Notes: generated by a model not told the origin, from the letters alone. 64,000 nt of DNA from Rhodococcus erythropolis NBRC 15567 (GCF_001552595.1 NZ_BCRM01000001.1:868001-932000), one strand, 5' to 3'; positions 26,232-35,106 are shown, numbered from the stretch's first letter. Translations and numbers: made by a program.

Positions 26232-26880
26232 TCTTGTCGCTGCGAAGGACGCGGTCGGGAAGCTCGGGTGTGTTTGCCGCGAGGGTGATCATTGCCCTGC
26301 CGATGTTTTCACTGGTGGTCACGCTGCTGGGCCAAACCTTGCGCAAGAGTGGGTAGAGAGGCACGGAGATTTGATAGAAGGCCTTGTACCACCAGGTCTT
26401 CGACGGCGATCCCGGGCGCGGACGGATGAATCCCGGCCGGAGGATGTAGGTCGTGAGAGGGAGTGCGAGTAGCGCATTCTCGGTCGCGCCACGTACTCGC
26501 TTCCACATGGTCTTGCTGGTTTCGGTGGAGTCGGCGCTTTCGCCGGACACGTAGACGAACACCATCTGAGGGTTCACACCCGACAGTGTCGTGGCGGCGG
26601 CAAGCGTGATGTCACGCGTGATGCGGGTGTAGTCGGCTTCGTTCATGCCGGCAGAGGAGACACCGAGGCAGAAGAAGCAGGCATCCGCGCCGGTCAGATC
26701 GGCTTCGATCGCCGAGAAGTCGAGCATGTCGCGGTGAACGATGTCGACGATCTTCGGGGCGGTTGTACCGGACGGATTGCGGCCGACGGTCACGACTTCG
26801 TCGATTCGTGGATCGTCGAGGCATTCCCTCAGGACGCTGTTGCCGACCATTCCTGTTGCCCCGAAAACGACGACCTTCAT
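26209..26880 (-). CDS. atypical SDR / NAD(P)-binding epimerase-like protein
   Basis: This Rossmann protein of 223 residues starts with MKVVVFGATGMVGNSVLREC. VFVYVSGESADS lies where the active-site Ser would be, and LTTYILRPGFIRP follows. It resembles HTATIP2/YbjT-type proteins, whose substrates are unknown. ATG at 26880 directly opens the dinucleotide-binding motif. Confidence 0.8.
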   Translation of the reverse strand: MKVVVFGATGMVGNSVLRECLDDPRIDEVVTVGRNPSGTTAPKIVDIVHRDMLDFSAIEADLTGADACFFCLGVSSAGMNEADYTRITRDITLAAATTLSGVNPQMVFVYVSGESADSTETSKTMWKRVRGATENALLALPLTTYILRPGFIRPRPGSPSKTWWYKAFYQISVPLYPLLRKVWPSSVTTSENIGRAMITLAANTPELPDRVLRSDKINELAQA

Positions 26881-27057
26881 GATGTTCCCCCCGGCGTTGG
26901 TTCCACTTTCTGTGATGCGCACACTACGGAACGGTCTGCAGTTCATCCGACCGGAGTGGCCAACTGAACGCTTGACCTGCAATTATGAGTCCATTTTGAC
27001 CCGACTCGTGACTAAAGTCCCTACAAACCGGCTGGACGGTTGGCTGAAAATAGTTTT
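26881..27057. other. intergenic region, no gene seen
   Basis: Together with the small frame that follows, this leaves about 360 bases between the SDR and the ethA stop. I see A/T-rich promoter-like sequence before 26880 on the minus strand but no clear operator or RNA. Confidence 0.3.
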
Positions 27058-27309
27058 ATGAACGAAGGAGTTGATGAAATACACGTTCTGGGATCGGAGT
27101 CAGCCGGTCGAATGGTAGAGGCGTCGACGATCATCGTTCTCGGTGCGCTCTGTGCCGTGGTCGCAGGTTCTGGCGTGTTCTTTGTCGTCGGATCGATTGG
27201 TGGCTTCGCCAGACTGCTCTACCTGGTTGTTCGTGGTCCGCTCAACTCTTGCTCGGTACCGGCGTCGAATGTCGAGCTGGTGCCTTCGAGAACGTCATGT
27301 GGTCGTTGA
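27058..27309 (+). CDS. possible small membrane protein
   Basis: This 83-codon frame has one or two hydrophobic segments (EASTIIVLGALCAVVAGSG, VFFVVGSIGGFARLLYLVV). No ribosome-binding site is evident. The last 68 bases overlap the convergent ethA end, where composition follows that gene. It is unrecognised and may be spurious; a later ATG at 27112 is an alternative start. Confidence 0.3.
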   Translation: MNEGVDEIHVLGSESAGRMVEASTIIVLGALCAVVAGSGVFFVVGSIGGFARLLYLVVRGPLNSCSVPASNVELVPSRTSCGR

Positions 27310-28723
27310 TGCTCCCGAACGTGGAGTGAAGACGGTCAAGGATGTAGTTCTGACGCATGTTCCACGGTGACTTCGATCCCTGCTTCGGGAACTGTTCCAC
27401 GGCACGCATGACGTACCCCGACGCCAGATCCAGGATCGGCCGCTGGTCCATTTCTTCGGTCGCGTGCGGCACGCACTTCGAATAGTCGCGCTTGTCCATC
27501 TCCGTCAGCAGTCGGCACACGTACATCGACGTGAGGTCTGCTCGCAGAGTCCACGAGGCGTTGGTGTAGCCGACGCACATCGCGAAGTTCGGTACGTCGC
27601 TGATCATCATGCCCTTGTAGACGTAACGATCACCGAGGGTGACGGGTTCGCCGTCCACTTCGATGGACATCCCGCCGCACGCCTCCATCTTCAATCCTGT
27701 TGCAGTGACGATGATGTCAGCTTCGAGTTCGCGACCTGACGCGAGAAGGATCCCGGTCTCGGTGAAGGTGTCGATGTGATCGGTCTCGATCGAGGCCTTG
27801 CCGGATCGGAGGGCTTTGAACAAATCGCCGTCGGGTACGACGCACAAGCGCTGGTCCCAGGGATCGTAGGAGGGTGTGAAGTGAGGATCGAGGGGGATGT
27901 CTTTCGGGAGTTGACGACTGATCGCGAGGTTCAGCATCCTCTTTGCACGCGCCGGACTGCGTCGGCACAGTTGGTAGAAACTCAGGTTCACTACGACGCT
28001 CTTCCATCGAGCGATGCTGTGCGCGAGTTGATTCGGCAGTACCGCGCGAATGGTGTCCGATAATTTGTCGCTGGACGGCAGCGCCAGAATGTACGTCGGT
28101 GATCGCTGGAGCATCGTGACGTGGCTTGCGTCCCGTGACATCGTGGGGACCAAAGTGACTGCGGTGGCGCCGCTTCCGATCACAACGACCTTCTTGTCGG
28201 AGTAATCGAGTTCTTCGGGCCAGAACTGGGGGTGCACTACCTCACCGGCAAACGATTCACGTCCGGGGAAGTCGGGGGTGTATCCGCCGTCGTAGCTGTA
28301 GTACCCGCTGCAGAGATAGAGGAAGTTACAGGTCAATGTTTCGTCTTCGTCGCCGGTCGTGACCGTGACTGTCCAGGTCGAGGTCGCTGACGACCATGAT
28401 GCGGCCGTCACCTTCCGGTTGTACCGAATCTTCTTGTCGATCCCGTTCTCTCGCGCGGTGTCGCGCACGTACCGCAGGATCGAATCACCGTCGGCGATTG
28501 CTTTGGCATCTGTCCACGGGCGAAACGGGTAGCCGAGCGTGAACATGTCGGAATCCGATCGGATGCCGGGATACTTGAAGAGGTCCCAGGTTCCGCCGCT
28601 GTTCGCTCGGGCCTCGAGGATTGCGTACGACTTTCCTGGAAGCTCGGTCTGGAGTCGATAAGCAGCACCGATGCCGGACAAGCCGGCGCCGACGATCAGG
28701 ACATCGAGGTGTTCGGTGCTCAT
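27242..28723 (-). CDS. ethA: EthA-type Baeyer-Villiger flavin monooxygenase
   Basis: This FAD/NADPH monooxygenase of 493 residues oxygenates ketones or thioamides. FAD motif GAGLSGIGAAYRLQ, GGTWDLFKYPGIRSDSDMFTLG, the Baeyer-Villiger-like FAGEVVHPQFWPEELDY and the NADPH Rossmann motif GSGATAVTLVP follow mycobacterial EthA closely over the full length (GYTNASWTLRADL, PKQGSKSPW). No EthR homologue is adjacent, unlike in mycobacteria. Confidence 0.9.
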   Translation of the reverse strand: MSTEHLDVLIVGAGLSGIGAAYRLQTELPGKSYAILEARANSGGTWDLFKYPGIRSDSDMFTLGYPFRPWTDAKAIADGDSILRYVRDTARENGIDKKIRYNRKVTAASWSSATSTWTVTVTTGDEDETLTCNFLYLCSGYYSYDGGYTPDFPGRESFAGEVVHPQFWPEELDYSDKKVVVIGSGATAVTLVPTMSRDASHVTMLQRSPTYILALPSSDKLSDTIRAVLPNQLAHSIARWKSVVVNLSFYQLCRRSPARAKRMLNLAISRQLPKDIPLDPHFTPSYDPWDQRLCVVPDGDLFKALRSGKASIETDHIDTFTETGILLASGRELEADIIVTATGLKMEACGGMSIEVDGEPVTLGDRYVYKGMMISDVPNFAMCVGYTNASWTLRADLTSMYVCRLLTEMDKRDYSKCVPHATEEMDQRPILDLASGYVMRAVEQFPKQGSKSPWNMRQNYILDRLHSTFGSINDHMTFSKAPARHSTPVPSKS

Positions 28724-28785
28724 CAGTTCGGACTCCGTATCGACTATGTGGGGCCACCGGCAGAGTTAGTGCTCGATCACCACAC

Positions 28786-28804
28786 TACTGAACGATGCTC
28801 AGTA
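28786..28804. promoter_or_regulatory. inverted repeat upstream of ethA
   Basis: TACTGA-N7-TCAGTA lies 63-81 bases upstream of the ethA start and just at the stop of the DUF5990 gene. It is a TetR-size candidate operator. Confidence 0.5.
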
Positions 28805-29257
28805 AGGCGAGGAGGACCATGTGATCGTTGGTGGTCGGATTGCCGCGCACAGTGGTTTACCTGCGGCGTCGGTGAGCCCGAGGTCTCCGTGGAGCACACC
28901 GGAAGCGTCGGCCTGCTCGACGATGTGCTCGGGGATCGCGTCGAGCATCAGCTTTGCGCGCCGAAACATCTCGAACGTCTGGTCATCGGATACCGTCACC
29001 CAGGACAGGTAGATGAAGCGTCCGCGAGGTGGACCCTGGATGTGTGGACCGAGAATGTCCCAGGCACCGGACTTTCGCTCCTGGCTCGCTGTCAGTTCCC
29101 ATCGCACTGTCTCGGTATCTCCTGGTACGAGGTCGAGGACTTCGTGTGGCTTGCCTCGGCGCTGAACGCCGACGTGGATGTTGCTGCGCCCTTCGAAGGT
29201 TGCGGTTTCGGAACACTCACGTCCGGGCAGGCTGTGACCGGTGATGATGATCTGCAT
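28799..29257 (-). CDS. DUF5990-like protein
   Basis: This soluble protein of 152 residues is of unknown function. Recognisable features are MQIIITGHSLPGRE, NIHVGVQRRGKPHEVLDLVPGD and GRFIYLSWVTVSDDQTFEMFRRAKLML. It resembles the DUF5990 family by memory only. ATG at 29257 is chosen; reading further upstream enters the divergent lipase gene. Confidence 0.65.
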   Translation of the reverse strand: MQIIITGHSLPGRECSETATFEGRSNIHVGVQRRGKPHEVLDLVPGDTETVRWELTASQERKSGAWDILGPHIQGPPRGRFIYLSWVTVSDDQTFEMFRRAKLMLDAIPEHIVEQADASGVLHGDLGLTDAAGKPLCAAIRPPTITWSSSPY

Positions 29258-29295
29258 ATCGACATCATGCTCCGCACAGGTCGGGAGGGGTTGGC

Positions 29296-30450
29296 GTGGT
29301 GAGTCGTTCGGGTAGAACCTTTGTTGCGGCCGTGGTGGCGAGCATCCTGTTGTCGAGTCTCGGCTGGGGGTCAGGTGCTGCCGCGGCGACGACGGACGAA
29401 CCGGAAGTCGCGGGCGCGCTGGAGTCCTATGGCGAACTCTCGGCCGCAGTGTTTCCGGTCGGCGCCGGTGAGACGCAGAGGGTCGTGTATCGAACTCTGC
29501 GTACCGCTGACAGATGGGGAGAGTCGTCAGGGTCCGTGTTTCTGCCGGAAGGTGCCCCACCGGCGGGCGGTTGGCCCGTCATCTCGTATGCCCACGGAAC
29601 TTTGGGCAGTGCGGATCAGTGTGCACCCTCGTCGACCGGATTCGGTCCGGGCGAGATCGAACCGATCGAACGCTGGTTGGAGCAGGGATACGCGGTAGTC
29701 GCTACCGACTACTCGGGACTTGGTACCGACGGGGTGCTGGCCTATCTCGACGGACATGCCGCCGGCGCGAATGCGGTCGACATCGTGCGGGCAGCGCACG
29801 AGTTGTACGGCAGTGTGCTGAGTCCCCGGTGGATGGTTGCGGGTTTGTCCGAAGGCGGTCATGCGGCGTACTTCGCGGGACACGAGGCCACCACTCGTGC
29901 ACCGGAATTGGATTTCCGCGGCTCGGTCGTTGTTGCCGGCCCCACCCATATGGAAGGTTTGTTTCCGTTGGGCGGACCGCTGTTTCCCGACATCGGCATC
30001 ACGGGGTTGGTGGGATACGCGCTGTACGTTCTGGCCGGGATCGACGATCAACGACCCGAAGAGAACATTCGGGAGGTTCTCTCGCCGCAGGGGATCGAGT
30101 GGATGGAAAAGGCTCGGACACTGTGCGCCGGAGATCTCGGCCGCCACATTCGCGCCGAACGAATCCAGTTGAGCTCGTTGTTTTCTCGGTCGGTGTGGAC
30201 GCCACGCTTCCACGATCTGTTTCGCGAGATGATGCAGGTGCCGGTCGACGGCTACGACCGGTCACTGCGTGTGGTGCAGAGCGTGTCGGACACAACGGTT
30301 CCTGTCGCCCTTACCTGGGCGCAACTGGTCGACATGCGTTCGCGAGGAACGCAGTTCGAGTATCAAGAACTCAGCGGAATCAGCCACGGCCAAACGACGG
30401 TCGCTTCGATGGACCAGACCATGGAATTCATCGATCGATTGATGAGGTGA
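29296..30450 (+). CDS. secreted lipase / alpha-beta hydrolase (LIP family)
   Basis: This exported hydrolase of 384 residues has an N-terminal signal: basic start, hydrophobic VAAVVASILLSSLGW, cleavage around GAAAATTDE. ISYAHGTLGSADQCAP, VATDYSGLGTDG, the nucleophile in GLSEGGHAAYF and the His in SGISHGQT match secretory lipases. GTG at 29296 or 29299 follows GGGAGGGG. The start is 38 bases from the divergent DUF5990 gene. Confidence 0.87.
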   Translation: MVSRSGRTFVAAVVASILLSSLGWGSGAAAATTDEPEVAGALESYGELSAAVFPVGAGETQRVVYRTLRTADRWGESSGSVFLPEGAPPAGGWPVISYAHGTLGSADQCAPSSTGFGPGEIEPIERWLEQGYAVVATDYSGLGTDGVLAYLDGHAAGANAVDIVRAAHELYGSVLSPRWMVAGLSEGGHAAYFAGHEATTRAPELDFRGSVVVAGPTHMEGLFPLGGPLFPDIGITGLVGYALYVLAGIDDQRPEENIREVLSPQGIEWMEKARTLCAGDLGRHIRAERIQLSSLFSRSVWTPRFHDLFREMMQVPVDGYDRSLRVVQSVSDTTVPVALTWAQLVDMRSRGTQFEYQELSGISHGQTTVASMDQTMEFIDRLMR

Positions 30451-30496
30451 TGTTCGGCGGTGTTGTTGTTGCAGTTTGTTGTTTCAGGGTGGTTGT

Positions 30497-30829
30497 TCAG
30501 CGCATACGTCGCGGCCCGTAATCGTGGCCACCGTTGGCGAACCACACGATTGCCGCAATCGCGTACAGGATGCAGACCAGGAGTAGTAGCCCGCCTGCGA
30601 TCCACAGCGAGATCTGACCGAGTCGTTTCACTCGATCGGACGCGTACCGCGACCCGGCCACATCGCCGTCGGCCCACAGCGGATACACGTTGAAGGCGTG
30701 CGTGAAAGCGGAGAAGGAGAGCGGCCAGAAGAACAGCAGCGAGACCACTGCCCAACCCGCATTGACGGGCGGTCGAATCGGGTGCTGAGGAACGGATTGC
30801 TGGACGGTGGGTTGATCCGGGTTGGTCAT
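30497..30829 (-). CDS. CD225/dispanin-family membrane protein
   Basis: This 110-residue protein has a Pro/Gln-rich head and two membrane segments (AVVSLLFFWPLSFSAFTHAF and ISLWIAGGLLLLVCILYAIAAIVW). The intervening ASDRVKRLGQ is typical of CD225 proteins. Function is unknown. ATG at 30829 is supported by AGGAG five bases upstream, rather than the ATG at 30844. Confidence 0.82.
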   Translation of the reverse strand: MTNPDQPTVQQSVPQHPIRPPVNAGWAVVSLLFFWPLSFSAFTHAFNVYPLWADGDVAGSRYASDRVKRLGQISLWIAGGLLLLVCILYAIAAIVWFANGGHDYGPRRMR

Positions 30830-30901
30830 GGGGGCTCCTGACATGAGGTGGCCCTTTCGACGCTACTGCGATGGAGCTGAAGAATCACTGAGTGTGCACG
30901 A

Positions 30902-31429
30902 TCAGCCGTAATGCCAGTCGCGATCCATCCGTCGGAAGTACGGAAAGAGTGTGGCCTCCTCGAAATCGAGGTGCGACTGCATATGATCCGCCAATTCGGA
31001 GATTGCGGCGTGTGCCCGATTGACCGTGGAGGATTCGGTGCTCAGCGCGAGTGACGCACGCTTGGCTTCCGACACGATCTCCCCGACAAGCTTGTGTTCT
31101 GCCTGCAGTCGTTCGACCGCAGGGGCCAACTCGGGAAAGTTCCTGGTCATTACGGGGAACATACGTTGATCTTCGATGGTGTGGTGCAGAGTCAGCGTGT
31201 TGCAGTAGAAGTCGCAGTTGACCCGTAGTTGCCAGACGAAATCCGCGATCGTCAGATTGTCGATCATTTCGGGTATCCGAGTCAGATCGGCGGTTTCGTC
31301 CGACAACAGTTGCAGGGCATTCTCGAGTACCTCGATATCGGCTCGCAGAGGTTCGTGAACCTGACGTAGCTGTTCGATCATCCTCAGACCGGCAACTGTT
31401 GCCGTGTTGTGCGAATGAGGGGCGTTCAC
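30902..31429 (-). CDS. hemerythrin HHE domain protein
   Basis: This four-helix non-haem diiron protein has 175 residues. Candidate ligands are His25 (QVHEPLR), the HHTIEDQRMFP helix, AEHKLV, and the C-terminal HLDFEEATLFP. Such proteins bind oxygen or sense oxygen or nitric oxide. It overlaps the FMN reductase gene by four bases and ends a four-gene operon with a luciferase-like monooxygenase and MarR regulator. Confidence 0.88.
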   Translation of the reverse strand: MNAPHSHNTATVAGLRMIEQLRQVHEPLRADIEVLENALQLLSDETADLTRIPEMIDNLTIADFVWQLRVNCDFYCNTLTLHHTIEDQRMFPVMTRNFPELAPAVERLQAEHKLVGEIVSEAKRASLALSTESSTVNRAHAAISELADHMQSHLDFEEATLFPYFRRMDRDWHYG

Positions 31430-31992
31430 GTCAGCGCAACTCGATCCCGCTCCGCGAGCATCCTCGCTACCGGCAGGACGTCCTTCGCTGCCATCTCGAT
31501 ACGCTCGAATACCTCAGGGTTGAGGATAGTCGTTCCGTCGAAATCACCTGAGCTGAGATAGATCCCGACCGGAGCGGTCAGCGCTTGGAAGAATGCGAAC
31601 AGTGGACGCAGGGCATGATCCAACACGAGAGCGTGGCGGTCGCTGCCACCTGTCGCAGCAAGAATCACCGGAGTGTTGGCAAGCGCGTACTGGTCCACGA
31701 GATCGAAGAAATGCTTGAACATTCCCGTGTACGAGCCGCGGAACACCGGTGACGCCGCGATGACGATATCGGCAGACTCGACTGCTGCCAGCGCTTCGGC
31801 GGTCACTGAGTCGACGTGATCGCGATCCAGAGCAGATGCAAGACCTGGAATCAGATCCACGATCTCGAAAACTCGTGTGTCGATCTGCTCGAAGTCTCCC
31901 AAGGTTTCGACGATCAGGTCGACGAGGGCACGAGTCTTGGAGGGTTTTTGGAGGTTGCCGACAACGGCAACAATTTTGAGCGGTGTGCTCAT
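31426..31992 (-). CDS. NAD(P)H-dependent FMN reductase (SsuE/MsuE-like)
   Basis: This flavodoxin-like reductase of 188 residues supplies reduced FMN. The flavin-phosphate loop is GNLQKPSKTRAL, and ASPVFRGSYTGMFKHFFDLVD is the family signature. It lies eight bases after the luciferase-like monooxygenase, which probably uses its product, as in two-component monooxygenases. Confidence 0.88.
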   Translation of the reverse strand: MSTPLKIVAVVGNLQKPSKTRALVDLIVETLGDFEQIDTRVFEIVDLIPGLASALDRDHVDSVTAEALAAVESADIVIAASPVFRGSYTGMFKHFFDLVDQYALANTPVILAATGGSDRHALVLDHALRPLFAFFQALTAPVGIYLSSGDFDGTTILNPEVFERIEMAAKDVLPVARMLAERDRVALT

Positions 31993-32000
31993 CGAAACTC

Positions 32001-33059
32001 CTATTTTTGGGACGATTTCAGTGATTCGATTTCCTTACGCACAACGGGCGCTACTTCGGTGCCGAGGATCTCGATCGCACGCAGCATGTCCTTCTGTGGC
32101 ACATTGCCGAACCCCATCTGGATCATGATGCGGTCATGATGGAACAGTTCGTACTGCGCCATCGTCTTGTCGATGATTTCCTGCGGGCCGCCGAGGAAGA
32201 ACGCACCCGCGGTGGTTGCCTGCGCCTCATATGCCCTGCGCGGCATGGGAACTCCGTTTCCCCGCTGATGATGATTCTGCATCCACCCGGCCTGGAAGTA
32301 CGGGTACGACGTGTCGAGTGCTGTTTGCTTCGAGGTATCGACAAATCCTGGCGAAGCAATCGAGACAGCCAGCTTCTTCGGATCGTGTCCGAACTCCGCT
32401 GCAGCCCTGCGGTACAGATCGACGAACGGTTCGAACTGTTGGTAACTTCCACCGATGATGGCCAGTGAGAGGGGCAGGCCCAGTTTCGCGGCACGGACGA
32501 CAGAGGCCGGAGTACCTCCGACTGCGATCCACACCGGAATCTGACGGTCCGGGCGGGGCGTCACGTCACCGTCGATCAGTGGTGGGCGAAGTTGTCCTTC
32601 CCAGTTGATCGGGTTCTCGTCGCGCAGTTTCAGTAGTAGATCGAGCTTTTCGGCGAAGAGTTCGTTGTACTGAGACAGGTCGTACCCGAAAAGCGGAAAT
32701 GACTCCGTGTACGAACCTCGGCCGGCAATGATCTCGGCACGGCCTTCGGAAAGCAGGTCAACTGTCGCGAACTGTTGGAACACACGTACGGGATCGTCGG
32801 AACTGAGTACAGATACGGCGCTGGACAGCTTGATCTTGTCGGTAGCCTGAGCCATTGCCGCGAGCACAACTGCAGGGGCTGAGACTGCGAAGTCGGTGCG
32901 ATGGTGCTCGCCGACGCCGAAGACATCGAGTCCAACCTGATCGGCAACGGTTGCCTGCTCGACCAAATGGCGAAGGTGGACACCGGGATTCATCATCGCG
33001 CCGGTAGTGGGATCTGGGGTGAGTTCACCGAAATGGTAGACGCCCAATTCGAAAGCCAT
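32001..33059 (-). CDS. luciferase-like flavin monooxygenase
   Basis: This is a TIM-barrel flavin-dependent monooxygenase of 352 residues. Features include ELGVYHFGELTPDP at the start, DVFGVGEHHRTDFAVSAP and LSEGRAEIIAGRGSYTESFPLFG. It belongs to the reduced-FMN-using bacterial luciferase family. The substrate is unknown. The gene is in an operon with an FMN reductase, directly behind a MarR gene. ATG at 33059 is chosen for the family N-terminus. Confidence 0.87.
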   Translation of the reverse strand: MAFELGVYHFGELTPDPTTGAMMNPGVHLRHLVEQATVADQVGLDVFGVGEHHRTDFAVSAPAVVLAAMAQATDKIKLSSAVSVLSSDDPVRVFQQFATVDLLSEGRAEIIAGRGSYTESFPLFGYDLSQYNELFAEKLDLLLKLRDENPINWEGQLRPPLIDGDVTPRPDRQIPVWIAVGGTPASVVRAAKLGLPLSLAIIGGSYQQFEPFVDLYRRAAAEFGHDPKKLAVSIASPGFVDTSKQTALDTSYPYFQAGWMQNHHQRGNGVPMPRRAYEAQATTAGAFFLGGPQEIIDKTMAQYELFHHDRIMIQMGFGNVPQKDMLRAIEILGTEVAPVVRKEIESLKSSQK

Positions 33060-33070
33060 GTTGTTTCTCG

Positions 33071-33574
33071 CTATCTGTTCGTGGGGGTGATGGAAAGTTG
33101 TTCTGCGTGCGCATCGCATGCGCCGCCTTGATTCGTGTGATGTGCGGCAAGTCGGGAGAAGAAGCGTTCGAGTACCGGAAGCTCCTCGGTTTCAATGAGA
33201 TCGGAGAAGTATTCGGCGATCCCTCGCGTGTGTATGGCGGACGCTTTTCGAAGCGTCTTCTTGCCCGCAGGCGTCATCGATACCGTCACGACGCGTCGAT
33301 CGTTGTCCGGGCGAACGCGCTCTGCCAGTCCTGCCTCGACCAATCGATCGACGACGCGCGTCACGCCACTGGTGGTGACCAGGACCAGTTCGGCCAGATC
33401 GCCCATTCGGATCGTGTTTCCCGGCGCTTCGTGCAGTCGGAGCAGAACGTCGTACTGGCCAAGGGTGAGCCCGGTGGTGGTTCGAAGGTCCGCCTCCATC
33501 TTGCCGAGGATGACGCTGTGGCTGACCACTAGGTCGCGCCAGACGGAACCACGTCGACGTTCATCGGTAGTCAT
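33071..33574 (-). CDS. MarR-family regulator
   Basis: This winged-helix repressor of 167 residues has GLTLGQYDVLLRLHEAPGNTIRMGDLAELVLVTTSGVTRVVDRL followed by the wing ERVRPDNDRRVVTVSMT. It leads the monooxygenase/FMN reductase/hemerythrin operon with 11 bases to the next start. A palindrome sits in its own promoter spacer, consistent with autoregulation. Confidence 0.9.
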   Translation of the reverse strand: MTTDERRRGSVWRDLVVSHSVILGKMEADLRTTTGLTLGQYDVLLRLHEAPGNTIRMGDLAELVLVTTSGVTRVVDRLVEAGLAERVRPDNDRRVVTVSMTPAGKKTLRKASAIHTRGIAEYFSDLIETEELPVLERFFSRLAAHHTNQGGACDAHAEQLSITPTNR

Positions 33575-33591
33575 CGGTGACAGCCTCCATT

Positions 33592-33621
33592 TATTTGCGC
33601 TCGCAAGTATTGCTTACTCAA
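33592..33621 (-). promoter_or_regulatory. MarR operon promoter with operator in the spacer
   Basis: On the minus strand TTGAGT (33616-33621) and CAAATA (33592-33597) are 18 bases apart. The palindrome TTGCG-CT-CGCAA at 33595-33606 overlaps the -10, as expected for MarR repression. Confidence 0.65.
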
Positions 33622-33680
33622 ATAATACGCCTGGATCGATCGAACTATTCCCCGCTCTCATTTGTGCTGGTAGCAAAGCA

Positions 33681-33708
33681 TTGACTCGAACACGTGTTCG
33701 AGTATTCT
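33681..33708 (+). promoter_or_regulatory. SOS box (LexA site) inside the HNH gene promoter
   Basis: A perfect 20-bp palindrome, ACTCGAACACGTGTTCGAGT (33684-33703), contains the actinobacterial LexA consensus CGAAC-N4-GTTCG. It fills the spacer between TTGACT (33681-33686) and TATTCT (33703-33708). Confidence 0.88.
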
Positions 33709-33733
33709 TGTGTGTAGGGGATCGGGGGATTCA

Positions 33734-35038
33734 ATGAGCGTGCTGTTGTCGGATGTGGTGTCTGGTTCTGCGGTGGGGTTGCGCGGACGTCTGTGGCAGT
33801 TGTCTGCTTCTGAGTTGCGTGCTGCTGCTATTGAGGCGAGTGCGGAGATTCTTCGTCTCGAGGCTGTTCGTGTGGCGGTGGGGGACGAACTCTCGATGCG
33901 TCCTGATGATCAGGTGATTGCGAGCCGCGGGGTGGGTTGCTGGTTGGCGGCCAACACGATGCTGCAGGTTCGGGACGGGAAGAAGATCGCCGACCTGGGT
34001 GCGGCGCTGCGGCCTTTTCCGGCGGTGGCGGCCCGGTTCGATGGCGGGGACTGCTCGTTCGAGCATGCCGTGTTGATCGTGGCGTTCTGCGAGTCACCGC
34101 CGAAGGGAATGCCGGACGAAGCGCTCCCTCGCTGTATCGATTTGTTGTTGGCTGCCGCGTCGGGCGTGGAGGCGACAACGACGAAGGTGCGGAACGTGAT
34201 CGCGACCTTGGAGCGAGTGTTCGAATCGGATGAGATTCCGCCCGCCGAAGATGTGGATCGGAATGAATTGCGGATCGCGTCGACGTTGAACGGTCGGGTG
34301 GTGGTGCGCGGCGATTTCGATGCTCTCACCGGGGAAATGTTGTTGTCGGCGTTGTCGAATCTGACGATGCCCACCCCCGCTGCGGATGGAACCCCGGATT
34401 CTCGCTCGGCGGCGAAACGCACGGCGGATGGGTTCACCGAACTGATCCGCCGGTATCTGGACTGCGCGAAGACCGGTGTCGATGGTGGGCAGCGTCCGCA
34501 TGTGAACGTGCACATCAACGCCCGTGATCTTGCGGAGCACCGGGACTGCGCCGCCGCACCCTCGCCCGATGGTGGTGGAGTGGCTGTGTCGGATCTCGAT
34601 GTCGGGCACATGCCCTGGCTGGGGCCACTGTCGGTGTCGCAGACCAGGCTTCTCGGGTGCGATTGTTTCCTCTCGACTGTTCTGCTCGACGATCGCGGGG
34701 CGCCACTCGACGCGAAACCCGGGAAACGGTTGGTGTCCGCCGAACAGCGAGTGGCGTTGATCGCCCGCGACAAAGGCTGCTCCTTCCCCGGCTGCACGTG
34801 TGTACCGGCCTGGACGGATGCGCACCATATTCGGCACTGGGCGAACGGCGGCCCGACGGTGATGAACAACCTTGTCCTGCTGTGCCGTTCACATCACCGG
34901 CTGATGCACCGAAAATCCGGGTTCGTCGGGAAATGGGTGATCCGCATCGGCGTCGACAACAAACCGTGGTTCATCCCGCCGCCCTCGATCGACCCCGGCC
35001 AGCACCCACGGCCCGCGAACACCACCTTCAAAACCTGA
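33734..35038 (+). CDS. HNH endonuclease, DUF222/13E12 family
   Basis: This 434-residue protein has an N-terminal DUF222 region (ASGVEATTTKVRNVIATLERV) and a C-terminal HNH nuclease. The nuclease has CSFPGCTCVPAWTDAHHIRHW, with His364-His365, then NLVLLCRSHHRLMH. Relatives are the multicopy 13E12 proteins of mycobacteria, several of which lie in the LexA regulon. ATG at 33734 follows ATCGGGGG. Codon usage at the start is poorer than in the neighbours, and the family is often mobile or repeated, but no flanking repeats were seen. Confidence 0.88.
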   Translation: MSVLLSDVVSGSAVGLRGRLWQLSASELRAAAIEASAEILRLEAVRVAVGDELSMRPDDQVIASRGVGCWLAANTMLQVRDGKKIADLGAALRPFPAVAARFDGGDCSFEHAVLIVAFCESPPKGMPDEALPRCIDLLLAAASGVEATTTKVRNVIATLERVFESDEIPPAEDVDRNELRIASTLNGRVVVRGDFDALTGEMLLSALSNLTMPTPAADGTPDSRSAAKRTADGFTELIRRYLDCAKTGVDGGQRPHVNVHINARDLAEHRDCAAAPSPDGGGVAVSDLDVGHMPWLGPLSVSQTRLLGCDCFLSTVLLDDRGAPLDAKPGKRLVSAEQRVALIARDKGCSFPGCTCVPAWTDAHHIRHWANGGPTVMNNLVLLCRSHHRLMHRKSGFVGKWVIRIGVDNKPWFIPPPSIDPGQHPRPANTTFKT

Positions 35039-35073
35039 GGTAGTACTCCTCGGGCACAACAGAACACGGGCCA

Positions 35074-35106
35074 GCACCGCATCGAAGGGATCCTCCGATG
35101 CGGTGC
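35074..35106. terminator. bidirectional hairpin terminator
   Basis: The stem GCACCGCATCG (35074-35084) pairs with 35096-35106 around an 11-base loop. It lies between the convergent HNH and GGDEF genes. Confidence 0.8.

Noticed and set aside
33734-35038. 13E12-type gene as a mobile element
   Set aside because: No terminal repeats, target duplication or transposase were seen; only the family's repeated nature in other genomes hints at mobility.
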